A DNA stretch of 64,000 bases from Piezodorus guildinii (GCA_023052935.1 JAJSOM010000024.1:1-64000), one strand, 5' to 3'. Positions 19,323 through 31,358 are shown, counted from the stretch's first letter. Notes: generated from the letters alone by a model not told the origin. Numbers and translations: made by a program.

Positions 19323-19850
19323 CTAGCTTTGAAGTGAAACAAAATCTGAAAACACACTTTTCACTAGATCATCATTTTCAAAAAGTTTTCCTTTAACGAA
19401 GTTGTCTAAATTCCTGAACAGGTGGTAATCTGTTGGAGACAAGTCGGGAGAATATGGTGGGAGCTGAAGAACATCGTAGCCCAGTTCTTTCAATTTTTGC
19501 AAGGTATGTGTTGAAACATAACAGTGAGATCATGATGTACCCATGTATCGAGCTTTTTTACTTTCCCAATACACTTGTGCTGAGAGTCCTTTAACTGTTT
19601 GGTAGGGGTTTTCTTCTACTGTATGTTTGAGGACATCGTTGTCTATTACGGACGGAGGTCTTCCTCGAGGCAAGTTTTCCAAGTCGGTATCCCCAGCTGA
19701 AAACTTAGCAAACCAACGGCGAATGGTCCGTTCATTAACACTCCCTTCCCCAAACGCCTTACCAAGATTTATAGCGGCCTCAGCTGCTGAATGGCCGAGT
19801 TTAAACTCATACAAAAATATTACTCGAAAATCGCGTGTTTCCATGTTCAT
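19323..19850 (-). pseudogene. mariner transposase remnant, internally deleted
   Basis: The N-terminal frame (19850-19530, about 105 residues) has the mariner helix-turn-helix pattern: 'AAEAAINLGKAFGEGSVNER', 'IRRWFAKFSAGD' and a GRPP segment. The frame is then broken and jumps to the C-terminal catalytic part with LPPYSPDLSPTDYHLF, ending at about 19323. The middle with the first two catalytic acids is missing, so the product is inactive. It resembles the transposase half of SETMAR-like proteins. Terminal inverted repeats were not identified. Confidence 0.8.
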
Positions 19851-20347
19851 ATTCAGAGGTATACCAAAAACTGGTTAATTGATTGGGAAGCTAATGTTTA
19901 TAATACAAAAGGTACAGGATTAGTAACCGTTTACTTTAAATATGTAAACAATTGGAAGAAAACATCAGAGACCTGCTAAATCCTTTATGTATTTCAGAAA
20001 CTATAAAAACGGACATTTCATGTGAAACAACCCAATATAATACTTTTATGTATTGAGCCTGAAGAAAAAAAAAACCTGTTCTCGCAGTAAGCTCTCTGGG
20101 ATTGCGGCTATAGAAGTTGTATCCATGCGGTTACAGAAGGTTTGTTCTAAGACATGAATAAACGTTTCCTGACCACACGCGCCACCAACTTCTATATATA
20201 GTTGATTCCACGGTCCTATAATATCCCATCATTAGGAAAGTTTTTAGTATGGATCAGTGGCTAAGTCGCTGGTTAATAAATGAATTCCTAATGAAGGTTA
20301 ATAATTTTTAAATTAGATAACTTTATCTTTAAATAATATGAAAAAAA

Positions 20348-20400
20348 TCTGGTGCATCAACACACGACCTTTTTTTACCTCGGTAGTTTTTTTTCGTATA
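20348..20400 (-). repeat. Family H non-hairpin end, short fragment
   Basis: TCTGGTGCATCAACACACG followed by a T-enriched version of the inner 13-mer and ACCTCGG. The body is missing or unrecognisable. Confidence 0.5.
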
Positions 20401-20604
20401 CAAGTTACTGTCAAAATTTGACACCGAATCCTATATGGTCAATACATGTTTGCCATAATTTAATAGAAACTTAGGTTACGCAAATAAAAAAAATCAATAA
20501 ATTAAGTAAATAGAGAATAAAATAAAATAATGTAAATGAAAGAGGAAGGTGACTCAAAAGAGATAGAAAAAATAAAATGATAATAATAAAATAAACTTTT
20601 CCTA

Positions 20605-21565
20605 CTCATCCATATTTTCCCAATCTGCTGGAGTGCCTCAAGGTAGTATCTTAGGTCCTATCCTCTACTGCCTTTATACAGCTGACATTCCACTCCATCC
20701 TCATACTGTCCTCAATACTTATGCTGATGACACGTGTGTCTTATCCGTCCATAATGATCCAACTACTGCATCCCAAACCCTTCAGTTCCACATCACAGCC
20801 ATTGAAGAATGGTGTCAAAATTGGAGGATTAAAATAAACCCAAACAAATCCCACTAAATCACCTTTACCCCTCGTCGCAAATCGATGAGTTCCTGCCCTC
20901 CAGTATCCTTTAATAACATTACCCTTACTAATGTTGAGCAAATCCGATACCTAGGTCTCCATCTTGACAAGCGCCTTACTTGGAATCCTCACTCAAGACT
21001 GAAACGACAAGAAACTGCTCGAAGAATCGATTACTACAACACTTACTAGACAAACGTTAAAAACTTCCAGTATATTACAAAAGACTCATTTACATCACTA
21101 TTATCAGACCTATTTGGACATATGGAATCGAGCTTTGAGGCTCTACGAAACCATCTAATTCCTCCAGCATCCAGTCCTTACAATCCAATATCCTTCGCAA
21201 AATCCTGAATGCCCCTTATTTTGTCACAAATCAACTCCTCCATAATGACCTAAACATCCCATTTGTTGCAGACATAGCCCGCGATAGATACTCCTCTTTC
21301 CATTCTCAACTCCCTGCCCATACAAATCCACTTGTCCGTAATTTATCTTCCTTATATTTTATTAATTTATATCCCTGATAACCCTCCAAGACGACTGAAA
21401 AGGAGGTGGCCTCGGGACCTACTGAGTTAAAATAGTTAGTGAAGTGCTATCCCTTTGTAGTTCTTTCTCAAGACATTTTCATGACTTTTTTTTTCATTCC
21501 TCATATTTACTAGTTGTGTTCTTTAACACAGTTGTAAATTACTATAAATAAATAATAAAAAAAAA
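20605..21565 (+). pseudogene. J2 Jockey-like LINE, 5'-truncated ORF2 and 3' UTR
   Basis: It begins inside the reverse transcriptase with 'AGVPQGSILGPILYCLYTAD' and NTYADDTCVL (YADD catalytic pair), then 'WCQNWRIKINPNKS', a stop, and further blocks in shifting frames down to 'RRLKRRWPRDLLS'-type sequence at about 21430. The 3' UTR has CAGTTGTAAAT and A-rich ATAAATAATAAAAAAAAAG. Several stops make it non-functional. Confidence 0.8.
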
Positions 21566-22255
21566 GAAAAGATTTTACACTGAGCGTTGATGAAGAATTG
21601 CTTGTTCATCATAAACTTTTGTAAAAACATGGCTTCTGTTTCTAGGGGAACCATCGCTTCTCTTTGCTTCCCATATTTCCTGCATCGGAATAGAATGTGG
21701 CGCGGATCTTAGGGACTTGGCATGTTACACAATTGCCATAATTTTCTATTTTCATTAAATTGAGATATTTTTTTTGTGCAGCCGTGGTTAGTCCGTAGCC
21801 TTACTAATTGTGAAATTTACTTTCTATCAAGCTGTTGGTTCTTGGAGAATACCCACATGATATTAAAGCCCATTGAATTTTACATCAATATTCAGACACA
21901 ACACTCCGAATCAAAAGTTTTACAATTTTTAATTTGAAGAGTTTCCTAAATGATATAAAATACATTAGCAGGTTTCAGCAACTGCAATCCATAATTAAAT
22001 TTTTTGTATTATTTTTCACATATTCTGGGACTTCAAACGTAAAATGTAGGGAAGTTTTAGATTTTATCAAATAAATTTGATGTTTGTGCGTTCGCCAATC
22101 GTGTTAAAAAAATTAATTAGTTTTTATAATGTTTAATTATAATTTGTCACATTTTTCCGTATTCTGGGCAAGTTTCAGAAATTTGTCCACCTGAGTCGGT
22201 TATATTTTCCACTGTGTGGCGGACAAACGGATTTTTACTTTTTTTGAATTTGTTA
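21566..22255. other. Unassigned stretch with a possible scrap of family H
   Basis: Near 21850-21905, ACATGATATTAAAGCCCATT and following bases match the body of family H. The remainder shows no gene or repeat that I recognise. Confidence 0.4.
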
Positions 22256-22261
22256 TTCTAT

Positions 22262-23128
22262 TATGCCCCACTGTATCATTTAATAATACCCCACTCATGT
22301 TGAACAAATCCGATACCTAGAACTCCATCTTGACAAACGTCTTACATGGAATCCCCATACGCGACTTAAACGACAAGAAACTGCCCGTAGATACCGATTA
22401 CTACAACATTTACTAGACAAACGTTTAAAACTTCCAATTTATTACGAAAATCTCATTTATGTTACCATCATCAGACCTATCTGGACATATGAAATCTAGC
22501 TTTGGGGCTCTACTACAATCTTTTATAATCCTTACAATCCAAAATCCTTCGAGAAATCCTAAATGCTCCTTATTTCGTTACGAATAAAATCATCCATAAT
22601 GACCTAAATATCCCATTTGTCGCAGAACTAGCCCGAAACAGATATGCCTCTTTTCATTCCAAACTCCCAACCCACACGAATCCTCTTGTACGCAACTTAT
22701 CATTCCCATCTATTCCTGACAACCCTCCGAGGCGATTGAAAATACGATGGCCTCGAGACCTACTTTAATTGATGCCAAAGGTCACGGGTTCAAACCCGCA
22801 AGTGGTCCTAGGATTTTTTAATGGGAGTAAAAAATCCTTAGTTATGCCGTCCTTCGGAGGGGACGTTAAAACGTGGTCCCGAGCCTGTGCGATGTCAGGT
22901 ACTCGTTAAAGATCCCTATCCTAATAAAACCTGGATAGGCAAAATTTAGGACTCCCACTGTAGCATCGTCCGATTAGCCATAGTAGCATAAAGGGACGTT
23001 AAATAAATAAACAAAAAACCTACTTTAATTTAATTGACATTGAAGTGCTACCATTGGGTAGTTTCTTCACAAGACGTTATCACGCCCATAAGTTTTGTAC
23101 ACAATATTTATTGAACAAATAAATTGAC
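22262..23128 (+). pseudogene. J2 LINE 3' fragment, split by SINE2
   Basis: The first part (22262-22770) encodes, in broken frames, the block from 'VEQIRYLELHLDKRLTWN' to a C-terminal 'RDLL' type end. SINE2 interrupts at 22771, and the J2 3' UTR resumes at 23031 with CATTGAAGTGCTACCATTGG, ending near 23128. Confidence 0.75.
22771..23017 (+). mobile_element. SINE2, 5'-truncated, with 13-bp target-site duplication
   Basis: It starts inside the tRNA-like head, retaining the B-box GGGTTCAAACCCG, then the body (CCTTCGGAGGGGACG, 'GATGTCAGGTACTCG', 'AGATCCCTATCC', 'AACCTGGATAGG', 'ATTAGCCATAGTAGCAT') and an AAATAAATAAACA tail. ACCTACTTTAATT occurs at 22758-22770 and 23018-23030, which fixes both ends and shows the J2 copy is older. 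Confidence 0.85.
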
Positions 23129-23600
23129 AAATAAAAGAACGTATTTACACTCCGAGAACAGGTTATAACCTCTATTATCTTACCAACAACATTAACACAT
23201 GTTTTATTACCAAACACTTTTAAAGATCGATTATTCCAGCCTCTGTAGATTTGTCTTGCAACGGGGCTCTTCTGCTACATCAATAAAATATTAAATAAAA
23301 AAAATTATTCTAGTTCTACGCACCCTAAATTTTTTTTTCTATTACGAAGGTTCATCATTGAAAATAATAAACCAAAAGAAAAAATATGTAACGAGAAAGT
23401 TTTTCGAATATTTACACTCGGTCAGCAGAAGTGAAGAAAATGTAACACACTGCTGGATTTTCCAGGTAATCTGATTTTACCTTTCCAGCAAACTTTAATT
23501 ACGAGAGCAGAGCAGCTCTCGATCGACCACCTGACAGTGAGACCTCTATACCCATTATCCCCGCCCCTTACAAACAATAGCCCCCTCGACAAACCGAAGC
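23129..23600. other. Unassigned stretch
   Basis: No gene seen. The composition becomes less AT-rich from about 23470 on. Confidence 0.4.
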
Positions 23601-23790
23601 CGCCGTCATGACAAAAGTCGGGACGGATGGTGCTTCACATCGGTCGAGGACAGGGTCGATTCTCGGAAGGGTGGACCTAATGAAGGCGGTCGGGAACCAC
23701 AATAGCAACCTCTCTCCGCCTCCTTTGTTTTTTAGCAATTGGGTCAGCCACGGGCGCCTTCATGTCCCGAATTTCGAAAAATTTGAATTA
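23470..23790. other. GC-richer island of unknown nature
   Basis: About 320 bp stand out against AT-rich surroundings, with CCCC and CGACC-type words and a 79-codon ATG frame (23608-23847) that has no recognisable domain. It might be the 5' part of an unrecognised TE or a short exon. A small family-H end fragment (TCCGGTGCGCGCAACAC) follows at about 23897. Confidence 0.3.
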
Positions 23791-24027
23791 GTTAAAATCA
23801 ACTCAGGATTTTCAAAACAAAGAGTTGAAAGAAGGTTAAACAATTAACTACGTTAAGTTTTGTTGGATTATCTTATTAATAATTTATTGAAAAATCCGGT
23901 GCGCGCAACACATGATACGAAACCTAGGACATGTGATGTCATCATGTTGGCAATGATCAACCGTGGCTTGAAATCAAATGAAGAGCCCACGGAAGAAAGG
24001 GGGAGAGTCAATTTTTTCCGAATTGTG

Positions 24028-24030
<3 letters not shown>

Positions 24031-24094
<64 letters not shown>
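24031..24094. repeat. (TA)n microsatellite
   Basis: About 32 TA units. Reading frames through it give only Tyr-Ile repeats. Confidence 0.95.
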
Positions 24095-24097
<3 letters not shown>

Positions 24098-24159
24098 CAT
24101 ATTTTTAAGATTCGTCCTCATCAAGAGGTCTCATGTGACCCATTTTTAGGCCGAGTTAA

Positions 24160-24790
24160 AGTGGCTTCTTCCCCCAATCCGCAGACAATATTTCCTAGGA
24201 TCATTCCATTACCAAATCATTAACCCCCAACATCCTCCATACATTCACAGTATCCTACAATTTAAATCCTCAGTCCACTCACTTGAAACTAGATCGCGCC
24301 ATTCCGACCTTTACTTTCCTACCCATAGGATTGAAACATTTAATCGTTCCTTCCATTTCAGCTCCTCTACTTTCTGGAATTCTCTAACTACTCATATCCG
24401 CCATGCTGCTCCCCTCTCCTCATTCAAAACCCAACTTTTCCAATACATTTTATTATCGAAAAAAGACGCTTAAAAACTGTGATATTTATATTCCTGACAC
24501 CACACCTTGAAAGAAGAGTAATATTTGTTCATTGTCTATATTTAAACGCTGTTATCTAGTAATTTATTTTTTATTTTGTTCCACACTATATTTTCTAAGA
24601 ATTTTTATTTTATCATTGTATATATTTTGTATATGTGTGTATATGCGTGTGTGATATACACACATTAACCTATATTATTAGGTTTTTAATTTTTATAATT
24701 GTAATTAGTTTTTAATTATGTTCCTTCTGTCTGTTGACCAGACATGTTGTATATTGTATATATATAATTGTTCGTCTAGTTGGGTAGAAT
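24160..24790 (+). pseudogene. CR1/L2-like LINE, C-terminal tail and 3' UTR
   Basis: An open stretch of about 80 codons (24233-24476) encodes SSVHSLETRSRHSDLYFPTH..., a pattern 'FHFSSSTFWNSLTTHIR' and a final SSFKTQLFQYILL. This is the conserved last segment of CR1/L2-type LINE reverse transcriptases. A 3' UTR of about 300 bp follows. It is related to the minus-strand remnant at 1712-2160. No catalytic core is present. Confidence 0.6.
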
Positions 24791-25439
24791 ATGTTGGTGA
24801 AAAGACACGCAAAAAAAAAAAGGAAAATGATATCTTAAAAAATTGAAGAAAAATGATAAAACATACTTAAATAATTTACGATCCAAATCTAAAAAACTCT
24901 ATTTTCTCAGAAAACACTCCAAATGACATTCCCCTTTCTTCCGTGGACTCGTATATCATCTTAAATTTAGACATCGTAGTCTGAATGTAACTGTAGAATG
25001 TGAGATTCATTTTGTATTGATAAGTCAACATTATGTAGTACACGTCGCACATTTTCTTTTTTTTATGGAAATTCGGACATTTAGGAATATGCTTTATTAA
25101 TGCTTCTTAAGATTGATCTATCTCTGGTAGAATTAAATCAATCGGTCTTTTGTTCACGAAATGGATATCCTATCTCTAGAGGACAGGTGTACATAGACCG
25201 CTGCGCATGCGCCAGCCTAGGTCATGTGGCATCACCATATTGGTAACGAACAACCGTGACTCGAAATTAAATGTTTTCCACTGCCAAAAATCGCATAATG
25301 TGCTATAAAAGTTTTCACTTCATAAAATATCATTTTGTTAAAAAAATTATTTTTTTTTCTCTTTATATCTACATTCACGCCTGTCAGAAAATATCTGACA
25401 ATCAGCAAATGTGCTGTACCAATTGAGATCAGGCATGGT
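24791..25439. other. Unassigned stretch
   Basis: No gene or repeat family recognised. Two short 'CATGTGGCATCACCATATTGG'-like words (near 23925 and 25222) hint at a shared older repeat. Confidence 0.4.
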
Positions 25440-25885
25440 AGGCATGAAGAAGGAAAATGCCCAGCAGCACCCCTTCCATGGCTTTATTTTATCTGAGGAG
25501 GTCCCTCATCCAGCCTCTCTTTAGCCTTCTTCTGACTGACATTTCAACTATTGACATGTCGTTAATCAGTCTATTGTTGTGTCCGTTAAGTTTACTGTGA
25601 AAACGAGTATAGAGTGTTCCTATATGTTGGTCAACTGTTGGTTGTTGTAAGTCCTTATGTAGGGATCTGTTGTTTACGTACCAAGGAGCTGTCGTTATGA
25701 GTCTTAAAATTTTGGATTGAAATTATTGCAGTTTTTGTATGTGAGTCTTTTTGCTGAACCGAAAATCTGTGAAGCGTAATTCCATATTGGCTTAAGAAGG
25801 TATGTGTATGTATTCAGTTTCTGTCTAATTTTTAATTTTGAAGATTTAGATAAAAGTGAGTATAGTACTTTCAGTCGGTGGTTAA
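25440..25885 (-). pseudogene. J3-related Jockey-like LINE, 3' fragment
   Basis: On the minus strand it parallels the last part of J3 ORF2 (54383-54740): the 'TYLLKPIW' region, 'IQ.LQS..LRLITTAPWYV', and the C-terminal arginine-rich end next to GAGGGACCTCC. Frames are broken. It shows that J3 has older relatives here. Confidence 0.65.
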
Positions 25886-25974
25886 AAATTAAATGTTTTT
25901 TTTTTTTTTTTTATATTTTACTCAAACAATGTATATTTAAAAATCTTCAGCTGTAGTAGATGAACTATTTGTTC

Positions 25975-26255
25975 ATTTGACGTCACTTTTATGCTCCTAA
26001 GGCTATTCAGACCATGTGCTAAAGAGGGTGTCCTAAATTTAGTCAATCCAGGTTTAATTAAGATTGAGATTTTTAATGAGTTTCTGACACCTCACAGGCT
26101 CAGCACTATCTTATTACGCTCCCTCCGAAGGACAGCATAACCAAGGATTTTTACTTTCTATAAAAAATCCTAGGGTCATCTGCCTGTTTCGAACTCAGGA
26201 CCTTGGAATAAGAAAGCTCTTACGCTACCCACTATACAACAGGTGACCCCCTTTT
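25975..26255 (-). repeat. SINE2, old diverged copy
   Basis: On the minus strand it carries the head with GGTCCTGAGTTCGAAACAGG, then the CCTTCGGAGGGAGCG and AACCTGGATTGAC blocks of SINE2. Many substitutions separate it from the copies at 22771 and 44314. Confidence 0.75.
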
Positions 26256-26259
26256 TATG

Positions 26260-27569
26260 TAGTATATACTCGAGAAAAGTAATTATATATACGAAAACGT
26301 CTTATAGAGACGAAGAATAGGTTATTTCTGTTTGGATGCTCCAATGCAGCATGAACTAGTTCAATTTTTAAAAAAAGGTGTCAAATCAGGTTAAAAGTTG
26401 TGTCAGATACGATAATTTCTCACTACCTTGTCCATACTCAAACAGCTTCTTACTTCAGTAAAACACCAGTCTCCAAAAATCCATTAATATAGGAAATCGG
26501 TAACTATAATAAAACATCTCTAAAAAGCTACACTGATAAAAGAACTAAACATGTGTTGCTAACTCAAGCTATTTTGTTTTAATTTCTAATTTTATATTAT
26601 CAATTATGTCATCCGTTTTTATTTGTAGGTTTTTGTATAATTTTTCCTACAACCATATATAATCACAATTTAATTTTAACACATATTATAGATTAGTTAA
26701 TTAGATTATAACTATCAAATGAACCAAACATTTCCTGATTGTAAGGATGTCTCATCCGAAATCATTTATAAATATTTTGCCAATTTGTAAATATGTAAAT
26801 AAAGTTTATTTTATTTTCTTTCTTCTTCTCACTACCTTTAGCACGAAGCAGTGCTGTCTATGAGCTACTCAATGTAATAAGCCTGAATGGCTCAATTAAA
26901 TTGAAAAGTATGTTAATTCCCCTTTCAATACGATATTGCAAACATCAAACCTCCCTCTTCCCCAAAAAAACCTGTCTAAAGATCCACCACTGTTCACCAG
27001 TAAGGAGTACTAATATAAAGAAATCTCCCACGTAGTTTCAAACTGATATGGCATAATGAAGCCTGATTGAGATTTTCCTTAACTCCTCGCCAGTCCTAAT
27101 TACCTTAGGTTTCCCGAAGTTACTTCCTAAGCCTTTAGGAATTACAAGTTTTGGGGCTTGAGCGAAACCTCTTCACCCTATTAAAATGTTACTCGTTGCA
27201 GGTTTCATCATATTACGCGTTCTCTTTCTTGGCGTATTTACGTAGACTGTATTATATCATAGAAGGTTAAAGGGAAAAGAACAAGATCACTTTTTTTATT
27301 TTCAATAGAATAAGATAAAACATTGCATTCTTCCAAAGAGATGGAATGTGGGGAAAACATGTTTATTGTTGATATGGAGGGGTCTTTTACCTGAAGGTAG
27401 AGATTTTTGTTGAGTAAAAATTCTTTAAGTCCTACCTTTTAGTAGTTATATGATTTGAATGAAAACAGTCACTTTACAACGTTTTTTACATGTACTAACT
27501 CTGTTGATGTTGCTTACTTTAAAAAAAATACGACAATTATCAGATCAGTAATTGAATCGTTTTTAAAAA
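26260..27569. other. Unassigned stretch of about 1.3 kb
   Basis: An AATAAA near 26810 could be the end of an old LINE, but I see no matching ORF. The block 26870-27250 is less AT-rich and has no frame above 60 codons. Confidence 0.4.
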
Positions 27570-28415
27570 ATATATTTTTATTGAAATTTACAACTGTATA
27601 TTACAATGCAACAAGTAAATATGCTGCTAAAAGATAGTGTACATGAAAAACATGAAGAGAAACTGTCCATTGGCAGCACTCCAGTAGTAAATCTAAACAA
27701 GAAGGTCTCGAGGCCATCTTCTCTTCAGACGCCTCGGTGGATTATAAGGAATTGAACAAGAAGCAAGGCTTAAAACTAGTGGATTAGAGTTGTAATGAAA
27801 TTTTTCATGAAAGGAATGATAACCTGGTACGGGCCAAATCAGCTACATATAGAAAATGGAGGTCTTTATGAACGATTTTATTCGTGACAAAGTAAGGAGC
27901 GTTGAGGATTTTGCGAAGGATTTTGGATTGTAAGGAGTGGATGCGGGAAGAATTGGATGGTTTAGTAGAACCCCAAGGCCGGATAGGCCTTATGATTATC
28001 ATGTAAATGAGTCTTTTGTAGTTAAGGGAAAAGTTAGAGCGTCTGTATAATAAGTGTTGGAGTAGCCGAAAACGTCGAGCTGTTTCTCGTCTTCTCAGTC
28101 TTGTATGCGGATTCCATGTAAGACAGGACGAACGTCTTGCATGGAATCCGTACGGAGTCCTAAATAGCGGATCTGTTCAACCGGGACAAGCGTAATATTA
28201 TGGAAGGACACTGTTGGGAAGGATGTCATAGGTTTTCGACGAAGGGTAAATGTAATTTGTTGGGATGCATTAAAATTGATTTTAATTCTCCAATTCTGAC
28301 ACTATAACTCAAGGTCTCTGAGGTGGGATTAAAGAGTTCGAATAGGCAATTGTAGGATCGTTATTAACTGAACACGCAAGTTTCATCGATATAGTAATTG
28401 AATGTGAAATATTTG
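27570..28415 (-). pseudogene. J2 Jockey-like LINE, 5'-truncated
   Basis: On the minus strand: reverse transcriptase C-terminal part in broken frames, including 'SSRIHSLQSKILRKILNAPY' (27805-28002), then the J2 3' UTR (ACAGTTGTAAATTTC, CAATAAA) and A-rich end near 27570. A short inverted duplication disrupts it at 28108-28150. Confidence 0.75.
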
Positions 28416-28417
28416 TT

Positions 28418-29256
28418 GTATACACGTTTTAGGGTCTTCTGAGTCCAAATCAGCAAGTCCCTCAAAAAGGTCTGTGTTTGTTTGTTTATTCGTTTAACGT
28501 CACTTTTATGCTGCTATGGCTAATCGGACGATACTACAGTGGGAGTCCTAAATTTTGCCTATCATATATATTTTATTAGGATAGGGATCTTTAACGAGTA
28601 CCTGACATCACACAGGCTCGGGACCACCTTTTAACGTCCCCTCCGAAGGACGGCATAACTAATGATTTTTTACTCCCATTAAAAGTGCTAGGTCCACCCG
28701 CGGGTTTGATCCCGCGACCTTTGGCATAGAAAGCTGTTATGCTAACCACTTCGCTATGGGTGGCCCCTGTGTGTGGTAACACCCGGGCTAACACTGAAAG
28801 TGCTATGAAACTGAAATTTCATATTTAAGACAACTATACGCCCGAGATGTTACAACAACTTTTTCATCAAAATCAGCTAACCAAAAGAGCCATTTTATAC
28901 CATGCACTTTGCACCTTTTTACAATTTTCTCAAAAACGGCTATAACGATTTTGATTAAATTCGCTATATCGATGTAAAATTTAATGGGCTATAATATCAT
29001 GCTGGTTTTATTCTGATTGAAATAGTCTGATGGGGCTTAGATGCAGAGATTTTAAATTTTCTTCCCCTAAAGTACCTTTAATTTTATAGATTTAAAAAAA
29101 AATTGGAAGATCATCTTATTACCATTGACAAATAACGAATTAATATGCAAGTTGAGTTGAGCTTGCATCTTTAAATGAATTTAAAAATTCTTAATTTGAT
29201 TTTAACAACGGATTAAGTAAATTCGTGTGTTGCGCGCACCAGATTTTTTAAAAAAA
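28418..29256 (+). repeat. Family H element, hairpin end missing, split by SINE2
   Basis: It opens inside the family at TACACGTTTTAGGGT (hairpin end absent, abutting J2), runs to the GT-rich core, is interrupted by SINE2, and continues from 'GTGTGTGGTAACACCCGGGC' to the end block CGTGTGTTGCGCGCACCAGA (29227-29250). Confidence 0.75.
28479..28766 (-). mobile_element. SINE2 inserted in family H
   Basis: A full-looking copy on the minus strand: tRNA-like head at the right (B-box GGTTTGATCCCGCG region read in reverse, near 28705), body blocks, and AAACAAACAAAC tail at the left. CTGTGT flanks both sides (28472-28477 and 28767-28772). Confidence 0.8.
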
Positions 29257-30320
29257 TTTTAAAGTGAGTGATGTAAATTAATTTTTTTTACTAAACTTAT
29301 TAAATATTCTACATGCACTTACAATGAATGATTTATTGAAAATTGATGTTATATGTTTCGGAATTAGTTATTTATATTTAGAAGCTTTATTATTTCTATT
29401 ATGTATGTCATGTAAGGTCATATTTGAGCAAAGATAGCTAGGGGTTTTGCCCTTTAATATTTTACATGTAATTGTTAATAAATTAAATATTAACAAAAAT
29501 ATGTATGTGACAGTAAAAATCTTTCGTACTAGAAATGCAATTTGTTTCTCTATCAGGATTAAACAAACATATAACTCAAGACTTTTGTTTTCTGAAGGTA
29601 GCGGCACAAAAGTGCAGCTGAGGTCTGATGACTTTAAACCTACGGCCCAGGAGTAATATAAGGGGGAGCCTATCTGTCTTCGAACCAGCGAGATTCAATC
29701 TATGGCGAACGTGACTTGAGAATGCGAGGTGTTGTCGCAACAACAGCCAACCACAGAATACTTCTCTCAGATAAATTATTACTTTTCTCCGAACAGAGGG
29801 TCTGTGGTGCTTACTAAGTAACAGTTCCATCTTCGGATGAGAAATAAGACAAAGGGGTCGTTAGGATATGAAACCCTATGGTTGGCTTCGCAAGATATCG
29901 ATTTCGCCGACGGAAAAGCGTATTGTTGAATAATATTAAGTAAAGATTATGTAAAATCAAGAATTTTTTTATTCTCGATTTCATTATCATATGTAAATAT
30001 TTCACCAAGGGAGGTTATATCTCTGTTATGTTAGTTGAATGTATTAATCAAAGGACTGTTAAACAATTCTTTATTCAAGGATTGATTATTTTATTTCCAA
30101 CAAATTGTAATTAATTAATCTTTATTCTAGCATCGTTTAATTCCTAATTCATTTAAATTAGAAAAAGAATTACAGGCCGTACTTCGGAAATTGTTCCAAA
30201 AGAGTTGGAAAGGAACATAATTTACAGACAGATAGAGCAGAAGCGTTCAAGAACTCACAAAGAAGTTTTAAACGGAACAAGAGCAGAGTAGACCAGAAAA
30301 GAATTGATCATGAGTTTAAA
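29257..30320. other. Unassigned stretch of about 1 kb
   Basis: The block 29590-29830 is less AT-rich and has overlapping short frames on both strands with no recognisable domain. It could be the remains of an LTR or TE leader. No repeat end found. Confidence 0.35.
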
Positions 30321-30329
30321 AATGACTAA

Positions 30330-31350
30330 GTCCCCAAAATGGTTTGTGTGTGTTTAGTAAGTCTAGGTTTTTTATAGGAAAAGTCATACGAAACTGCAAT
30401 TTCATATTTAAGGCAACAATACGCCCGAGATGTTACAGCAACTTTTTCATCAAAATCAGCTAACCAGAAGAACCACTTTATACCATGCATTTTGCACCTT
30501 TTTGCGATTTTCTCAAAAACGGCTCTAAACATTTTGATTAAACTCGCAAATATCAAGGTAAAATGTAATGGGGTTTTAATATCACGCAGGTTTCATTTTG
30601 ATTAAAATGGTCCGGAAGGGCTTAAATGCCAATTTTTGTTTCTCCAAAGTACCTTTAATTTTCTAGGTTCCAACTACTTAAAACTAGAAATTAAAACAAA
30701 AAAAAATATCATTTTATTAGCGTTTATAAAAATAGATAAAGATACGAATTTAACGAAACTACAGCGCATGCTTAGGGCTGTAGTACAATAAAAGATAGAG
30801 TCAATTAAATTAAAATAAACACAATTTTCTTTCATCATCATTATTATTATAATTACTATATAATTCTTCAATATTAGTCGATTTATATATATTTATAATA
30901 TATGACTTATATTTATTAATTCTTTAACAATTTTTTTTTATCTGTCAGTGCATTTAAGTCAGTGGGGGAGCCGGTGGCGGAGTGGCTAGCGCACTAGTCT
31001 CCCACGCCCGAGTTGTGAGTTCGGGTCCCAGTCCCAGCAGGTCTTTTATAAGAATATAATTAAATGGGGACTCACTCAAAGCTTCTCCTCCGGGTAGTGT
31101 GACTCGTCAGCCAAGGCAGACAGAGAGGAGGCAACTCGCGAAAATAGGCGTAAGGAGTGATGACCCTACCCTAAACATTTTCATCGAGAAACGTGAGTAT
31201 ATTCTCCCAGGAGTCCGTACCACGCGGCCAAGGGCCTACGCGGCCTGTCGCGCCAGAAAAAGAAGAAAGAAGTCTATTTAAGAATTCTTAAAAACTATTT
31301 AAATTGATTTTAACAACGGAGGTTAGTGTGGACCAAATTATTTTTTTTGA
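30330..31350 (+). repeat. Family H element, diverged, split by SINE1
   Basis: From the GT-rich core ('TTTGTGTGTGTTTAGTAAG') through 'ACGCCCGAGATGTTACAGCA', 'ATACCATGCATTTTGCACC' and 'AAGTACCTTTAATTTT' to an eroded end AACGGAGGTTAGTGTGG. SINE1 sits near its right end. Confidence 0.7.
30964..31271 (+). mobile_element. SINE1, second copy
   Basis: It has an A-box TGGCGGAGTGGCTAGCG and B-box GAGTTCGGGTCCCAG, the same body as 1285-1536 ('GGGGACTCACTCAAAG', 'CGAGAAACGTGAG', 'CTCCCAGGAG') and an A/G-rich AAAGAAGAAAGAAG tail. ATTTAAG is found on both sides and may be the target duplication. The tRNA-like head is a SINE part, not a tRNA gene: it lacks a foldable acceptor stem. Confidence 0.8.
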
Positions 31351-31357
31351 AAAGCTC

Positions 31358-31358
<1 letters not shown>

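Noticed and set aside
23860..24223. Two overlapping plus-strand frames with long Tyr-Ile runs
   Set aside because: They are translations of the (TA)n microsatellite at 24031-24094; no real protein is indicated.
30964..31050. tRNA gene
   Set aside because: The A- and B-box-like words are the head of SINE1; acceptor and anticodon stems do not pair properly, and a SINE body and tail follow. The same holds for the SINE2 heads.
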